A stretch of 57,011 nt of DNA from Cloacibacillus sp. (GCA_036655895.1 JAVVPF010000020.1:1-57011); one strand, 5' to 3'. Positions 1 through 8,114 are shown, counted from the stretch's first letter. The notes: a model not told the origin generated them from the sequence alone. Made by a program: numbers and translations.

Positions 1-128
1 CCACCTATGGCGTAGTCTTCTTCATTTTGAACTTTTCTTCCTTGATATATTCCAAATCCGATGAAACAGGCAAAATATAAAACAAACACAGCCAAGTATT
101 GCAAATTATTACTAAAGCTCATATCCAT
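1..128 (-). CDS. Sodium:solute symporter (SSS family), N-terminal fragment
   Basis: This is the first 42 codons of a minus-strand gene cut off by the window edge. The peptide starts MDMSFSNNLQYL, has a hydrophobic helix around residues 9-25, and then reads YQGRKVQNEEDYAIGG. This resembles the start of SSS-family symporters (PutP/PanF type), where a first membrane helix is followed by a GR...EDY..GG segment. The start is the ATG at 126-128, preceded by GGGAGG about 8 nt upstream. The family is expected to couple substrate uptake to sodium; the substrate cannot be told from this fragment. It is transcribed divergently from the enoyl-CoA hydratase gene. Confidence 0.7.
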   Translation of the reverse strand, partial: MDMSFSNNLQYLAVFVLYFACFIGFGIYQGRKVQNEEDYAIG

Positions 129-452
129 CCTTAATGCCTCCCGTTCAAATTCTTTGATTCTCGGAAGCTTTCATCTGCTGCAGCCAAAAGAAAGAACGTT
201 CCAAGGAATGTTCTCACTATAAAAGAAAGGAGCACAAAAACCTATATCTATCCTTCTTTAAAATTTTGTACCTAATGGACAAATTATGAATGCAATAAAG
301 TTGGTAATAATTTACAGTAAAATATGACGAGAGGCGTCGTGATTAAGAATATTAAATTATTATGATGAAATTTAATCGCCATGGTCTCTAAAAGTCCCAG
401 TATAATATAAAGGCACATAGAAGCAGTTCAGAATGACGAAGGAGGGCTTTTT
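129..452. other. AT-rich divergent intergenic region
   Basis: About 320 bases separate two divergent genes. The region must hold promoters for both. A TATAAT at 401-406 is the best -10 match toward the hydratase gene, but I see no good -35 at the right distance. No RNA gene, repeat or further ORF was recognised. Confidence 0.4.
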
Positions 453-1238
453 ATGATGGAAGCGCCTGTTTTGTTTGAGAAAAAAGAGGCTGCGGCGTGG
501 GTTACTCTAAACCGCGCGGAGCGGATGAACACATTGACGCCGGAGCTGATCGCCACGCTTTTGGAGACGCTTGCGCGCTGTGAGGCCGATGATGAGGTGC
601 GCGTCGTGGTGCTATGCGGAAAGGGCCGCGCTTTTTGCGCCGGCGGCGACCTTCCCACAATCCGTGGCTTTGAGCGTGTGGAGGAGGCCGAGGCCTATGT
701 GCGCGGCGCGGGAAAGATAACGTCCGCCATTTTGTCCTCCAAAAAGCCCTATATAGCGATGGTGGGCGGCGCCGCGGCGGGAGCCGGCTTCAATATCGCG
801 CTTGCCTGCGATTTTATCTGTGCCGCGCGCGGCGCTAAATTCACTCAGGCCTTTGCTGCGATAGGGCTCATCTCCGACTGCGGCGGTAGCCTGCTTCTGC
901 CGAAGCTTGTCGGGCTTGCGGCGGCAAAGCGCCTTATGATGCTGCCTGATGTTTTGTCCGCCGAGGAGGCGGCGTCGCTCGGTATAGTGACAGAGGTGGC
1001 GGACGATGCGCGGCTTGCCGAATGTGTGGGAAAGCTGGTGAGTCGTTTTGGGGCGCAGTCTCCGCTTGCCTCTGCCGCCAGCAAGCGTATGCTGAACATG
1101 CGGCTTTGCGCGGAGCTGGACGGAGCTCTCCTTTTGGAGGAGGACGCCCAGTCGCAGCTTATCGTAGGCGCCGACTGTAAAGAGGGTATAGATGCGTTTT
1201 TTGCAAAGCGGGCGCCGGTATTTCACGGCAAAAGCTGA
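453..1238 (+). CDS. Enoyl-CoA hydratase/isomerase (crotonase superfamily, PaaG-like)
   Basis: The 261-residue product is a typical-length crotonase-fold enzyme acting on acyl-CoA thioesters in the cytoplasm. Visible family features are AFCAGGDL (about residues 60-67, CoA-binding and oxyanion region), GGAAAGAGF near 105 (second oxyanion loop) and QAFAAIGLISDCGG near 136-149. The last segment resembles PaaG-type isomerases, which carry an Asp where classical hydratases have a catalytic Glu. The ATG at 453 follows AAGGAGG at 439-445. The gene stands alone between a divergent symporter and a convergent dehydrogenase. The crotonase fold is secure; the substrate and whether it hydrates or isomerises are not. 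Confidence 0.85.
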   Translation: MMEAPVLFEKKEAAAWVTLNRAERMNTLTPELIATLLETLARCEADDEVRVVVLCGKGRAFCAGGDLPTIRGFERVEEAEAYVRGAGKITSAILSSKKPYIAMVGGAAAGAGFNIALACDFICAARGAKFTQAFAAIGLISDCGGSLLLPKLVGLAAAKRLMMLPDVLSAEEAASLGIVTEVADDARLAECVGKLVSRFGAQSPLASAASKRMLNMRLCAELDGALLLEEDAQSQLIVGADCKEGIDAFFAKRAPVFHGKS

Positions 1239-1273
1239 CGACGGCCACGCGGCGAAGAATGCGCATAACAGGT

Positions 1274-1326
1274 ATAACGACAGTAAGGGGCCGCGGCAAG
1301 CGGCCCCTTACTGTCGTTATTTTTTA
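1274..1326 (+). terminator. Rho-independent terminator with 21-bp perfect stem
   Basis: Positions 1274-1294 pair perfectly with 1300-1320 around a 5-nt loop (GGCAA) and are followed by a T tract. It lies 35 nt after the hydratase stop codon. The opposite strand has no clear T run, so it mainly serves the plus-strand gene. Confidence 0.9.
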
Positions 1327-1353
1327 TTTTTGCCGGATCGCCGTCTTAGTCCC

Positions 1354-2436
1354 TTAGACGCTTTTTATATATTCGTTCATCGGTTTTGACATATAGGCGT
1401 TGTCGGGGAATTTGTCTGTCGTCACATAGCCCGGAGCTGCGTCTATAAGCTGAGGGATGCGGTTGACTATCGTGGCGCATGTAAGTTCAACGGTGGCTGG
1501 GCGGTTCACTACGGCAGTCGTCTCCGGCTCGCCGAACAGCGTCCAGACGTTGGCGTCGTATTCATCAGGCGCGTAGACTTTGCCGATGCACTCCGTCTCA
1601 ATGACGACGCCCTCTTTCGTCTCTGTGGTGACGATGGCGCGCATTCCCGTCGCGTCGCCGGATTTTACCGTCATGCCGAGCGTGGACGATTTCAGATCGC
1701 CGTCGTGCGTCGTAGCGACGCACCTTTGAGTCTGCGACGTAGGCGTGAGGCCCAGCTTCGCGCAGAGCCAGCCGTTCTGGTTCCACATGTATGACGGGAT
1801 GTAGGCGCCGCTTTCCACCAGTTTCTTTATTTCGTCGGAGGAGAGTTTGTTGTAGGCGCCGATTTTTTCGTCAAATTCCTCTGGCGAAAGCCCCGCTCCG
1901 TGCCCTTCGGCAAGAGCTATGCCGTAGTCTTCAACGTTGTAGCTGCTTGCGCCGTATATTTTCGTTATAGCGGCGGACGATCCCGCGAGGTTTGAAACGA
2001 GCGTGCCCCAGAACAGGTCGGGGTAGCCGCTGCCGCATAGCGTGCACTGGTTTGCCTTGGCCAGCTCGTCAAGTTCCTGTGTGACGGCGGGTGAGGAGTT
2101 CCACGGAAAGAGCGCCTCTTCACATGTGGTTATCGCGTTGACGCCGTTCTTCGCGCATATCGAGAAGGGTTCTTTCAGCTCGTTCATAGTGCTTCTGGTG
2201 GCGATGACGCAGACGTCGGGGCGCGTTTCTTTCAGCACGCGGTCGGCGTCTTTCGCGTCGGAGATGATGACGCCTGTAGGCGCGCCGCCAGTTATCTCGC
2301 AGACGTCATGTCCGATGACCGCCGGGTTCATGTCAAAGGCGGCGACAAGCTGCCCGCCCTTTTCCTGTGCGTACCTCATCAGATATTTGCTCATCTTTCC
2401 GCATCCGTACTGAGCGATTCTTACCTTTCTGTCCAT
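1354..2436 (-). CDS. DapB-fold NAD(P)-dependent dehydrogenase, 2,4-diaminopentanoate dehydrogenase-like
   Basis: The 360-residue protein opens with RIAQYGCGKMSKYLM, a Rossmann nucleotide-binding turn as in dihydrodipicolinate reductase folds. It continues with conserved-looking blocks: CVIATRST near 78, TTCEEALFPW near 104, CGSGYPDLFWGT near 135, EGHGAGLSPEEFDEKI near 178, and a C-terminal RIPQLIDAAPGY. This order matches the family containing 2,4-diaminopentanoate dehydrogenase of clostridial ornithine fermentation, although the motifs diverge. The reaction is therefore a family inference. The ATG at 2436 is preceded by GGAGGTAT. None of the other genes of the oxidative ornithine pathway is nearby, so another amino-acid-derived substrate is possible. 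Confidence 0.6.
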   Translation of the reverse strand: MDRKVRIAQYGCGKMSKYLMRYAQEKGGQLVAAFDMNPAVIGHDVCEITGGAPTGVIISDAKDADRVLKETRPDVCVIATRSTMNELKEPFSICAKNGVNAITTCEEALFPWNSSPAVTQELDELAKANQCTLCGSGYPDLFWGTLVSNLAGSSAAITKIYGASSYNVEDYGIALAEGHGAGLSPEEFDEKIGAYNKLSSDEIKKLVESGAYIPSYMWNQNGWLCAKLGLTPTSQTQRCVATTHDGDLKSSTLGMTVKSGDATGMRAIVTTETKEGVVIETECIGKVYAPDEYDANVWTLFGEPETTAVVNRPATVELTCATIVNRIPQLIDAAPGYVTTDKFPDNAYMSKPMNEYIKSV

Positions 2437-2536
2437 TGCGATACCTCCGTCATGGTAGATTTGCGTAAATTGCGTAAGATAATGTTAGCCTATTTTCCAT
2501 AAAAGATAAAGGCGAAAAAATGCGGAGTTTGCGGAT

Positions 2537-2572
2537 AAAAAAAAGCGAAGGCCCGTGGTGAGGGGCCTTCGC
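2537..2572 (-). terminator. Rho-independent terminator of the 36-residue membrane protein gene
   Basis: On the minus strand, 2563-2572 pairs with 2545-2554 (10 bp), followed by eight T's (2537-2544). It starts 18 nt after the small gene's stop, which supports that gene being a real transcription unit. Confidence 0.9.
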
Positions 2573-2589
2573 GCTGCATTGTCTGGCAT

Positions 2590-2700
2590 TTAGTTGTTGT
2601 TGTTAAAGTAGACCGCTTTTGACATATATAGGGAAAAAATCAGGCAAATTCCCGCCACCGCGGACATTCCCACTGTAAGCACAAATCTTCCGACGTCCAT
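2590..2700 (-). CDS. Small single-pass membrane protein, 36 residues
   Basis: I do not recognise this gene. It encodes MDVGRFVLTVGMSAVAGICL... and ends in YFNNNN. There is one hydrophobic helix (about residues 6-26), a short cytosolic head and a polar poly-Asn tail. The ATG at 2698-2700 is preceded by GAGGAGGGG at ideal spacing, and a strong terminator follows. Good translation signals plus a dedicated terminator argue that it is expressed. Small proteins like this often act as accessory subunits of transporters or as stress peptides, but nothing here identifies a partner. Confidence 0.65.
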   Translation of the reverse strand: MDVGRFVLTVGMSAVAGICLIFSLYMSKAVYFNNNN

Positions 2701-3034
2701 AGAGAACCCCTCCTCATACTGGATTATGATTCCACTAATGCCGCCCGTCCGAAAGTTTGTCAGGAAAGGAAGTGTGCGCGCTCAAGCCCCTCTCATCCAC
2801 AGTGGTTTTATTTTGCTCTATGAGCATAACCTATATTGGAAGATTAGTAAAAGGTATTTTTTTAAATAATGGCGGCAATATCGGAGGCGTCGAATATTTT
2901 TCCTCTAAATGCAGCGCGACGCAGCACAAACGAAAACAGAAATTATGAAAAAGAAAAACAGGGGCGGTCGTCAAAGGATATTTTGATTTTTCTGCACCCT
3001 ATATGCGCCCCCAGAGAAAGGCAGTTGTGATAAT
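2701..3034. other. Intergenic stretch without recognised gene
   Basis: This holds the presumed promoter of the small membrane protein gene and the tail beyond the tRNA terminator. The 63-codon plus-strand frame at 2757-2948 has no ribosome binding site or recognisable protein character. I see no RNA element. Confidence 0.4.
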
Positions 3035-3077
3035 AAAAAACAGCAAGGCCCGCGAATTGCTGCGAAGCCTTGCTGTT
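3035..3077 (-). terminator. Terminator of tRNA-Arg
   Basis: On the minus strand 3067-3077 pairs with 3039-3049 (11 bp) and is followed by a T run (3035-3040). It begins about 14 nt beyond the tRNA 3' end. Confidence 0.85.
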
Positions 3078-3090
3078 GCTTGTTTTTTTA

Positions 3091-3167
<77 letters not shown>

Positions 3168-3182
3168 GCTTGCACGCAGATT

Positions 3183-3212
3183 AGTCTAGCACGAAGTGCC
3201 GCCCTTTCGCAA
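3183..3212 (-). promoter_or_regulatory. Promoter of tRNA-Arg
   Basis: On the minus strand TTGCGA (3207-3212) and TAGACT (3183-3188) are separated by 18 bp. The -10 ends 15 nt before the mature tRNA 5' end. Both boxes match sigma-70 consensus moderately. Confidence 0.55.
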
Positions 3213-3231
3213 TATCTTTTTGAGCATTTTG

Positions 3232-4194
3232 CTAAAGTTTGATGTTGGCGGTCTTCTGCTTTCCGTTGTCGGAGAAGGTCACGGCGACTATCGCGTTTGC
3301 GGCGGCGCGGTTTTGCAGATAGGCGTTGAGCTGCGCTACATTCACCTGGGCTGTGCTGTTGCCGTCAACTTTATAGAGGACGGCGTCGTTTTTCACTCCG
3401 GCGTAGGCCGCGGCTGTGGCTGGAACGAGCGACTGCACTATGAGAAAGCCTTCGGGGCTGCGCGCGTCGTCTGTCAGTGTGAAGCCTAAGAGCTTCGAGG
3501 TCTCTTTGGGTAGCACTGGTGCGGGCGGCGTGTATTGGGCTGTGCTCGTCTGCGTGATGTTGTACTGCGGCGATAGGACGCTCACTGTGACGTTGTTCGT
3601 CGTTCTGTCAACGGTGTAGACGAGCGTCAAGTCCTGCTGAAAACCGGCCACTTTCAGTACGCTGACGGGCGTGCGGGCGTCGAGGAATGTCGCCTGTCCC
3701 TGCGAGTGCCAGTAGTTGTTGAGGTCGGCCAGCGCCTGGTCGGGCCCCGCCTGCGAGATTATCTGCATGACGTGCGCGCTCTGTTGGGAGGCTATGTTTG
3801 TGGCGGCGGAGCTTACCTGCGACATTTTCAGCGCGTAGGCCTGTTCTCTGGCCTGAGCGTCGGCCTGCGCCTGCATCTGCGCCTGATTGTTGAGCATTGC
3901 GCTTACGAGGATGCCAAGGCCAAGGCCGCCGGCGAACCAGCCGTCGTCATAGCCGTACCATCTGTCGTAGTGGCGGCCGCCGTAGTAGTAATGCCGCGGC
4001 GGGGGCGTCCAGCGCGGAGCGGGCCTCGGACCGTGGTACATTCTTGGAGGAGGCGGTGGAGGCCCCCATCCCGGCACGTGGCCCGGATTTGGCCCGTGTC
4101 CAGGGCCGTGTCCGTAACCGGGGGGAGGCGGGGCGGCCGCGGCGGCTGTGGCCAGCGTCAGCGCCAAAATAAGCGCCAGTAGTTTTATCTTCAA
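3232..4194 (-). CDS. Secreted Gly/Pro/His-rich protein with C-terminal PDZ-like domain
   Basis: The product has 320 residues. It starts with a cleavable-looking signal peptide (KIKLLALILALTLATAAAAA) and continues with a Pro/Gly/His/Tyr-rich stretch (about 22-80), a short hydrophobic glycine segment (GGLGLGILVSAML) and a Gln/Ala-rich coil (about 108-145). A middle domain shared with the next gene upstream follows, and the C-terminal 90 residues (from LGFTLTD) resemble a PDZ ligand-binding domain. The start is a TTG at 4192-4194 with GAGGAGA upstream; no ATG fits. It is probably exported and may be surface- or periplasm-located. It is the downstream member of a minus-strand cluster of exported proteins. 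Function unknown. Confidence 0.65.
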   Translation of the reverse strand: MKIKLLALILALTLATAAAAAPPPPGYGHGPGHGPNPGHVPGWGPPPPPPRMYHGPRPAPRWTPPPRHYYYGGRHYDRWYGYDDGWFAGGLGLGILVSAMLNNQAQMQAQADAQAREQAYALKMSQVSSAATNIASQQSAHVMQIISQAGPDQALADLNNYWHSQGQATFLDARTPVSVLKVAGFQQDLTLVYTVDRTTNNVTVSVLSPQYNITQTSTAQYTPPAPVLPKETSKLLGFTLTDDARSPEGFLIVQSLVPATAAAYAGVKNDAVLYKVDGNSTAQVNVAQLNAYLQNRAAANAIVAVTFSDNGKQKTANIKL

Positions 4195-4261
4195 ATTTAT
4201 CTGTCTCCTCTCTCGATCATCTTGATTTCAAGTATCTCGTAAGAGAAGTATACACTATTTT

Positions 4262-4828
4262 TTAGCGGGCGGCCTGCGTCAAATCATGGGAGAACGGGTC
4301 GTATCCGAAGGGCAGCGCGTAGGTTCCTGTGCTTTCAGCGGATTGTTGAAGCGACGGGTTTGAGATGACAACTGTGACGCCGTCTGTCGCCTCGTTTATC
4401 GTATATCGTATGGCAAGCTGCGGCTGCTGCGGAAAGCCGGTTACACTCAGTATGGAGATGGGGCGTCCCTCGGTGAGCAGGGCGCTCTGCCCTGCTCCGC
4501 GCCAATAATTTACAAGCGTCTGCATCGCATGAGCCGGCCCCTGGCGCGAGATGAGCCGCGCAATATTGCTCTGCTGGTTGTCGGCCTCCGTCTGCATTGC
4601 GTTCTGAGACTGGCGCATCATGGCGCTGTTTCCCTGCGCGCTTGAACTGTTTGCGATGGCGCGAAGCAGCAGGCCTATGCCGGCGCCTATCGCGGCCGAT
4701 TTCCAACCGTCGCCTCCGTCATCGCGGTTGTGATGGTAATAGTAGTCGTAGACGGGCGCGGCGCAGGCGGCTGATGCGGGCGCAAAAAGCAGACATAGCG
4801 CCGCCGCCGTGGAAATTATTTTTTTCAT
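4262..4828 (-). CDS. Secreted protein, short paralogue of the PDZ-containing neighbour
   Basis: The 188-residue product has a signal peptide (MKKIISTAAALCLLFAPASA), a His/Tyr patch (YDYYYHHNRDDGG), a glycine-rich hydrophobic segment (AAIGAGIGLLLRAIA) and a middle domain that aligns by eye with the downstream gene. Examples are RQGPAHAMQTLVNYWRGAGQ against QAGPDQALADLNNYWHSQGQ. It lacks the PDZ-like tail. The start has GGAG 10 nt upstream. The two genes look like a tandem duplication in which one copy gained or lost the PDZ part. I do not recognise a named family. Confidence 0.6.
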   Translation of the reverse strand: MKKIISTAAALCLLFAPASAACAAPVYDYYYHHNRDDGGDGWKSAAIGAGIGLLLRAIANSSSAQGNSAMMRQSQNAMQTEADNQQSNIARLISRQGPAHAMQTLVNYWRGAGQSALLTEGRPISILSVTGFPQQPQLAIRYTINEATDGVTVVISNPSLQQSAESTGTYALPFGYDPFSHDLTQAAR

Positions 4829-4876
4829 TGTATATCACTCCGTTCATGTTTAGTGGCTTTGAGTGATATTTTGTGC

Positions 4877-5845
4877 TTAATCCTCTTTATAGGAGGCGGT
4901 AAGTTTGTGGAAAATTTCCAGATTTTTTGCGGTATTTTGCCTTGCGATGCCTACTAGCATGATTACGCTTGAATTTTTAAATAGCGCCGCCTGATAGACG
5001 AGGGACTGCGGCGCGCCGTTTGTGTAGGCGACTGTGACTACCGCGGGAAGTCCGGCTATCGTCTCCGCGGACTGGGATATTATTTCCAGTTTCGCGTCGC
5101 GCTCGACTTCGGTGATGTTTTTCTTCGCAAATTCAGCGCGCATTTCAGCCGTGGCGCAGCTTCGCTGAAGGCTGGAGATGACAAAGAGCGCCTGATCCGC
5201 CTCTTTTGTCGGTATGGAGCCGTCTTTTGTGTAGATTAGCGCGCCCTGACGGAAGCCGGCTATTTTAAACGGCGTGCGCGCTGTGGAGACGCTTCCAAGA
5301 AGAGGAGGCGAGAGCGTTTCCGCCTCGCTGCCCGTCCACCACGCGCTTTTTATCATGGCAAGCACCGTTTCGCCCGTCTTTTGGTCGGCGGCGTCGTATA
5401 GCCCGCTTATCATCCAGCAGAGGTTTTCACCGCGGTCTACGACGAGCACCCATTTTCCTATGGTGAGCTTGCCGCTTGTCTGGAATATCTTCAGAAGCTC
5501 CGCCCTGTCGCCGTTCCAGATAAACGAGGAGCGCGATTTGACGGACATTTTCTGTTTGTTGAGGCAGCCGGCGGATATTTCCGCAAGCAGTTTGTCGAAG
5601 GGCATACTGATGGCCGCGGCTTCAAGCGAAACTTTTTTTGCGGCGTCGGCCACGCCGCCCTCCGTCTTTGCGAAGGCGTATCCAGCCTTTGGCGCGACGG
5701 ATACCGGGATGGCGAAGTAGTCTTTGTGGAGCTGCCCTTTTGCGGTGTTTATGGTTTTTGGCGCGGCGGCGTAGGCCGCGGCCGACAATATCAAGGTCAC
5801 AAGGAGCGCAAGCGCCGCCGATGCCGCAGTGTGTTTTATCTTCAT
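4877..5845 (-). CDS. Secreted protein of unknown function, 322 residues
   Basis: The protein starts MKIKHTAASAALALLVTLILSAAAYAAA, a clear signal peptide. The start chosen is the second ATG (5843-5845), because AAGGGAG abuts the first ATG and sits 6 nt before the second. The mature part is mixed alpha/beta with no catalytic motif I can name. Phrases such as IGKWVLVVDRGENLCWMISG and AGLPAVVTVAY suggest two similar beta domains, loosely like DcrB/PsbP-type folds, but this is only an impression. It probably belongs to the same envelope-related operon as its neighbours. Confidence 0.55.
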   Translation of the reverse strand: MKIKHTAASAALALLVTLILSAAAYAAAPKTINTAKGQLHKDYFAIPVSVAPKAGYAFAKTEGGVADAAKKVSLEAAAISMPFDKLLAEISAGCLNKQKMSVKSRSSFIWNGDRAELLKIFQTSGKLTIGKWVLVVDRGENLCWMISGLYDAADQKTGETVLAMIKSAWWTGSEAETLSPPLLGSVSTARTPFKIAGFRQGALIYTKDGSIPTKEADQALFVISSLQRSCATAEMRAEFAKKNITEVERDAKLEIISQSAETIAGLPAVVTVAYTNGAPQSLVYQAALFKNSSVIMLVGIARQNTAKNLEIFHKLTASYKED

Positions 5846-5891
5846 TCGCATCTCCCTTTGTCGTAGCTCAGACAGTTATGTGCGCGCCGCG

Positions 5892-6455
5892 TCAGTTGCC
5901 CCCGGAGCCGCCTTCTTTTTCTTCTTCCGGCATGATGTTGCCGAGCACGTCGGGCACGCCGGGCAGTATCTTCTTGAAGAGTTCATTGAAGAAGCCCTTC
6001 ACAGCGCCGGTCTGCATTGATTCTTTAAGCTCCTGCGCGTATCCGCGCGCCTCTTCGGTGTCGAGCGCCAGAAGCGCCTTTATCTCGCTTTTTGCGGCCT
6101 CGTTGTTTTTGTCCGCGATATAGAGTTTGCCAAGGCGGTAGCGCGCTTCGGCGTTTTTCGGCTCTATTGAGACTACCTTTTCAAAGTTGTCGCGCGCCTC
6201 AGCTTTGTCTCCAAGGTGGAGCCGCGCCGTGCCGAGCGCGAAAAGTATCGCAGCGTCTGGGCGAAGCGACCAGCGGTTTGCCTTTTCCAGACAAACGGCC
6301 GCCCTCGTGTAGTCTCCGCGTTCAAGCAGCGCTATGCCGTCTTGCGCGTTTTTGTTTTTCACGGCTCCCATTGCGAAATATCCCGTTCCCGCAAGCAGCG
6401 CCACGACTATTATTATAACCAGCAGCGTTATTATGCCGCCGCGTTTTTTGCTCAT
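5892..6455 (-). CDS. Membrane-anchored TPR protein
   Basis: The 187-residue protein has a short basic head (MSKKRGG), one membrane helix (IITLLVIIIVVALLAGTGYFA) and then three tetratricopeptide-like helical hairpins (about 35-135). Typical TPR spacing is seen in ALLERGDYTRAAVCLEKA, ALGTARLHLGDKAEARDNF and ARYRLGKLYIADKNNEAA. The C-terminus is acidic and glycine-rich. It should be an inner-membrane scaffold with its repeats outside or inside depending on topology. SD AGAGGGG precedes the ATG. It is cotranscribed with the secreted-protein genes downstream, with only 46 nt between. Confidence 0.75.
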   Translation of the reverse strand: MSKKRGGIITLLVIIIVVALLAGTGYFAMGAVKNKNAQDGIALLERGDYTRAAVCLEKANRWSLRPDAAILFALGTARLHLGDKAEARDNFEKVVSIEPKNAEARYRLGKLYIADKNNEAAKSEIKALLALDTEEARGYAQELKESMQTGAVKGFFNELFKKILPGVPDVLGNIMPEEEKEGGSGGN

Positions 6456-6479
6456 TTCGATCCCCTCTTCGCGGTCGAT

Positions 6480-7108
6480 TTAATGTGTTGTATCAAGCGC
6501 GGGCGTCCAGTTGTACTTTAGCAGGCGCAGCCGGCCGCAGCGCTCTTCGAGCATGTGGATGCCGCAGTAATCCTGCGTGAAAAAGAACATGTCGTTCAAA
6601 TCAAGCCGCAGATAGTGCGCCATGAGGCTCCAGATGGCAGCGCCGTGCGCGACTATCATGAGGTTCTCGCCGGGAAATGCGGCGCGCAGCTCTTCAAAGG
6701 CCGGAACGGTGCGCTGCTGCAGCTGGATGAAGTTTTCTCCGCCGGGCGGTGCCACGCTTGCGAATTTCGCGCCGCGCGCTTCGTATATCTCTTTGAACTC
6801 TGTGCGCACCTCGTCGTAGCCGCGTCCCTCCCATTCGCCTAAGTTTATCTCACGAAAGGCAGGCACCTCCGTCGCGGCAAAACCTGGCAGCGCAAGCGCG
6901 GCAGTCTCTTTGGCGCGCAACATGCCGCTTGTGTAGACGCGCGAAAAAGAAATCCCGCCGCCTCAGCAAGCGCCGAACCGAGCGCTGCCGCCGCGGTTTT
7001 GCCGTCCGCGGAGAGAGGGTAGTCCGTCTGTCCGTAGTAGACGCGGCCGCCAAAGGGCAGCTCCGGTCGCGCGTGTCTCATTAAATATATTTGTCTGTTT
7101 TCACTCAA
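6480..7108 (-). pseudogene. Histidine phosphatase family (phosphoglycerate mutase-like), frameshifted
   Basis: Two overlapping reading frames together make one histidine phosphatase. The first part (from 7108) contains IYLMRHARPELP, the RHG-like phosphate-accepting motif, and ends near GSALAEAAG. The second part (to 6480) resumes with SRVYTSGMLRAKETA, GEWEGRGYDEV and VAHGAAIWSLMAHY (second catalytic His). The frame changes near 6950-6957. One missing G (a C in the CCC run at 6954-6956 on the plus strand) would restore a full protein. The start is probably the TTG at 7106-7108, with AAGGAG 9 nt upstream. Family members dephosphorylate small phosphorylated metabolites, including cobalamin-pathway intermediates. 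This is either a genuine mutation or a sequence error. Confidence 0.8.
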
Positions 7109-7250
7109 TTTTATGTGCTCCTTTAAGCCTGTCACGCTGCGTTCAATGTGCCTATTTTATCATTCTTTGCGCTTTTGGGCCGCAGCATTTAGAACGGAGA
7201 AAGGCGAACGGTTCAGCGTAACGTGAAGGAGCGGTTTTAAGGTGTGGGCG

Positions 7251-7955
7251 TCAGTTCCTGCGGCCCTGATTGTTATATTCGGTGTCCAGCGTGTGGCGGA
7301 AGACGAGAAGAGAATTTTTGACGGCTTCGTCAAGCCCTTCCGTGTTGCCGGTGCAGAAGATCTCCAGCAGTTTTTCGTGATTTTCCAGCACGACGGCGTC
7401 GGCTATCGTGTTGCTTTTTTCAACGTAGGGGCGGCAGAGGTCCATTATCAGCTCGCCCATTTTTATGATGAACTGATTGTGCGTCGCGCAAAGCATTGCC
7501 GCGTGAAATTCCTGGTCGCAGGCGTCCGCTTCGTCCTGACCGTTTTCCTGACGTTCCTTATATTTCAAAAAGGCCGCGCGAGCCGCCTCTTTTTCCTGCG
7601 GCTGTGCCTTTTGTGCGGCAAGGCGCATATAGGCGGTGTCGAACATCAGGCGGAACTCGTACAGCTCCTCCGCAGTCGAACGCTGGAGCATCATGTCAAG
7701 CAGCACGGGGCGCATTATCTCGGAGCCGAGCGACTCTCTTAAATAAGTTCCCTTTCCCTGCGCGGACTCGACGGCGCCAAGCACCTGAAGCATCTTGATA
7801 GCCTCGCGGATGCTGGATTTTCCGACGCCGTACATTTCCGACATCTCGCGTTCCGACGGAAGAAGCTGTCCCGGCTTGAACTCGCCGTCCCTCACCGATT
7901 TCTGTATGCTGTCAAGAACAAGCTGCGAAAGCGTCCGTTCTCTTTTTAATTCCAT
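7251..7955 (-). CDS. GntR-family regulator with FCD ligand domain (FadR/LldR type)
   Basis: The 234-residue protein has an N-terminal winged helix (about 8-75) with the GntR signature LLPSEREMSEMYGVGKSSIR and GTYLRES. A helical FCD domain follows (about 85-225). FCD residues likely to bind a metal and an organic acid are visible as EFRLMFD, ACDQEFHAAM and NHEKLLEIF. The start chosen is the ATG at 7953-7955, since GAGGTG lies 6 nt upstream; the GTG three codons earlier overlaps that ribosome site. It is divergent from the ornithine-cyclodeaminase-family/serine-dehydratase operon and probably controls it from the shared 275-bp region. Confidence 0.88.
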   Translation of the reverse strand: MELKRERTLSQLVLDSIQKSVRDGEFKPGQLLPSEREMSEMYGVGKSSIREAIKMLQVLGAVESAQGKGTYLRESLGSEIMRPVLLDMMLQRSTAEELYEFRLMFDTAYMRLAAQKAQPQEKEAARAAFLKYKERQENGQDEADACDQEFHAAMLCATHNQFIIKMGELIMDLCRPYVEKSNTIADAVVLENHEKLLEIFCTGNTEGLDEAVKNSLLVFRHTLDTEYNNQGRRN

Positions 7956-8053
7956 ACGATTCACCTCAAAAATTATTTCTCTGCATCATTATAATAGCAA
8001 CTGCGCTGTGCGTGACGCCACCAATAATAAAAATATAGCCGCTTCAAAAGGGC

Positions 8054-8081
8054 TTGACAAAATCCGCCGTCAATTTACAAT
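8054..8081 (+). promoter_or_regulatory. Promoter of the 8231 operon
   Basis: TTGACA (8054-8059) and TACAAT (8076-8081) are separated by 16 bp, a strong sigma-70 match. It directs transcription toward the ornithine-cyclodeaminase-family gene with a leader of about 140 nt. Confidence 0.75.
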
Positions 8082-8085
8082 ACAA

Positions 8086-8114
8086 CTTATCAGATAACTG
8101 ATGTCTGTTAAGTA
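8086..8114. promoter_or_regulatory. Candidate GntR operator
   Basis: Around the start of transcription lies ATCAG-ATAA-CTGAT (8089-8102), an inverted repeat, with ACTTA/TAAGT arms further out. Its core CAGATAACTG (8091-8100) recurs in reverse orientation at 26663-26672, upstream of the other GntR gene. Its position just downstream of the -10 suits repression by the divergent regulator. Confidence 0.45.

Noticed and set aside
2757-2948. 63-codon ORF
   Set aside because: No ribosome binding site, low-complexity AT-rich DNA, no protein-like features.
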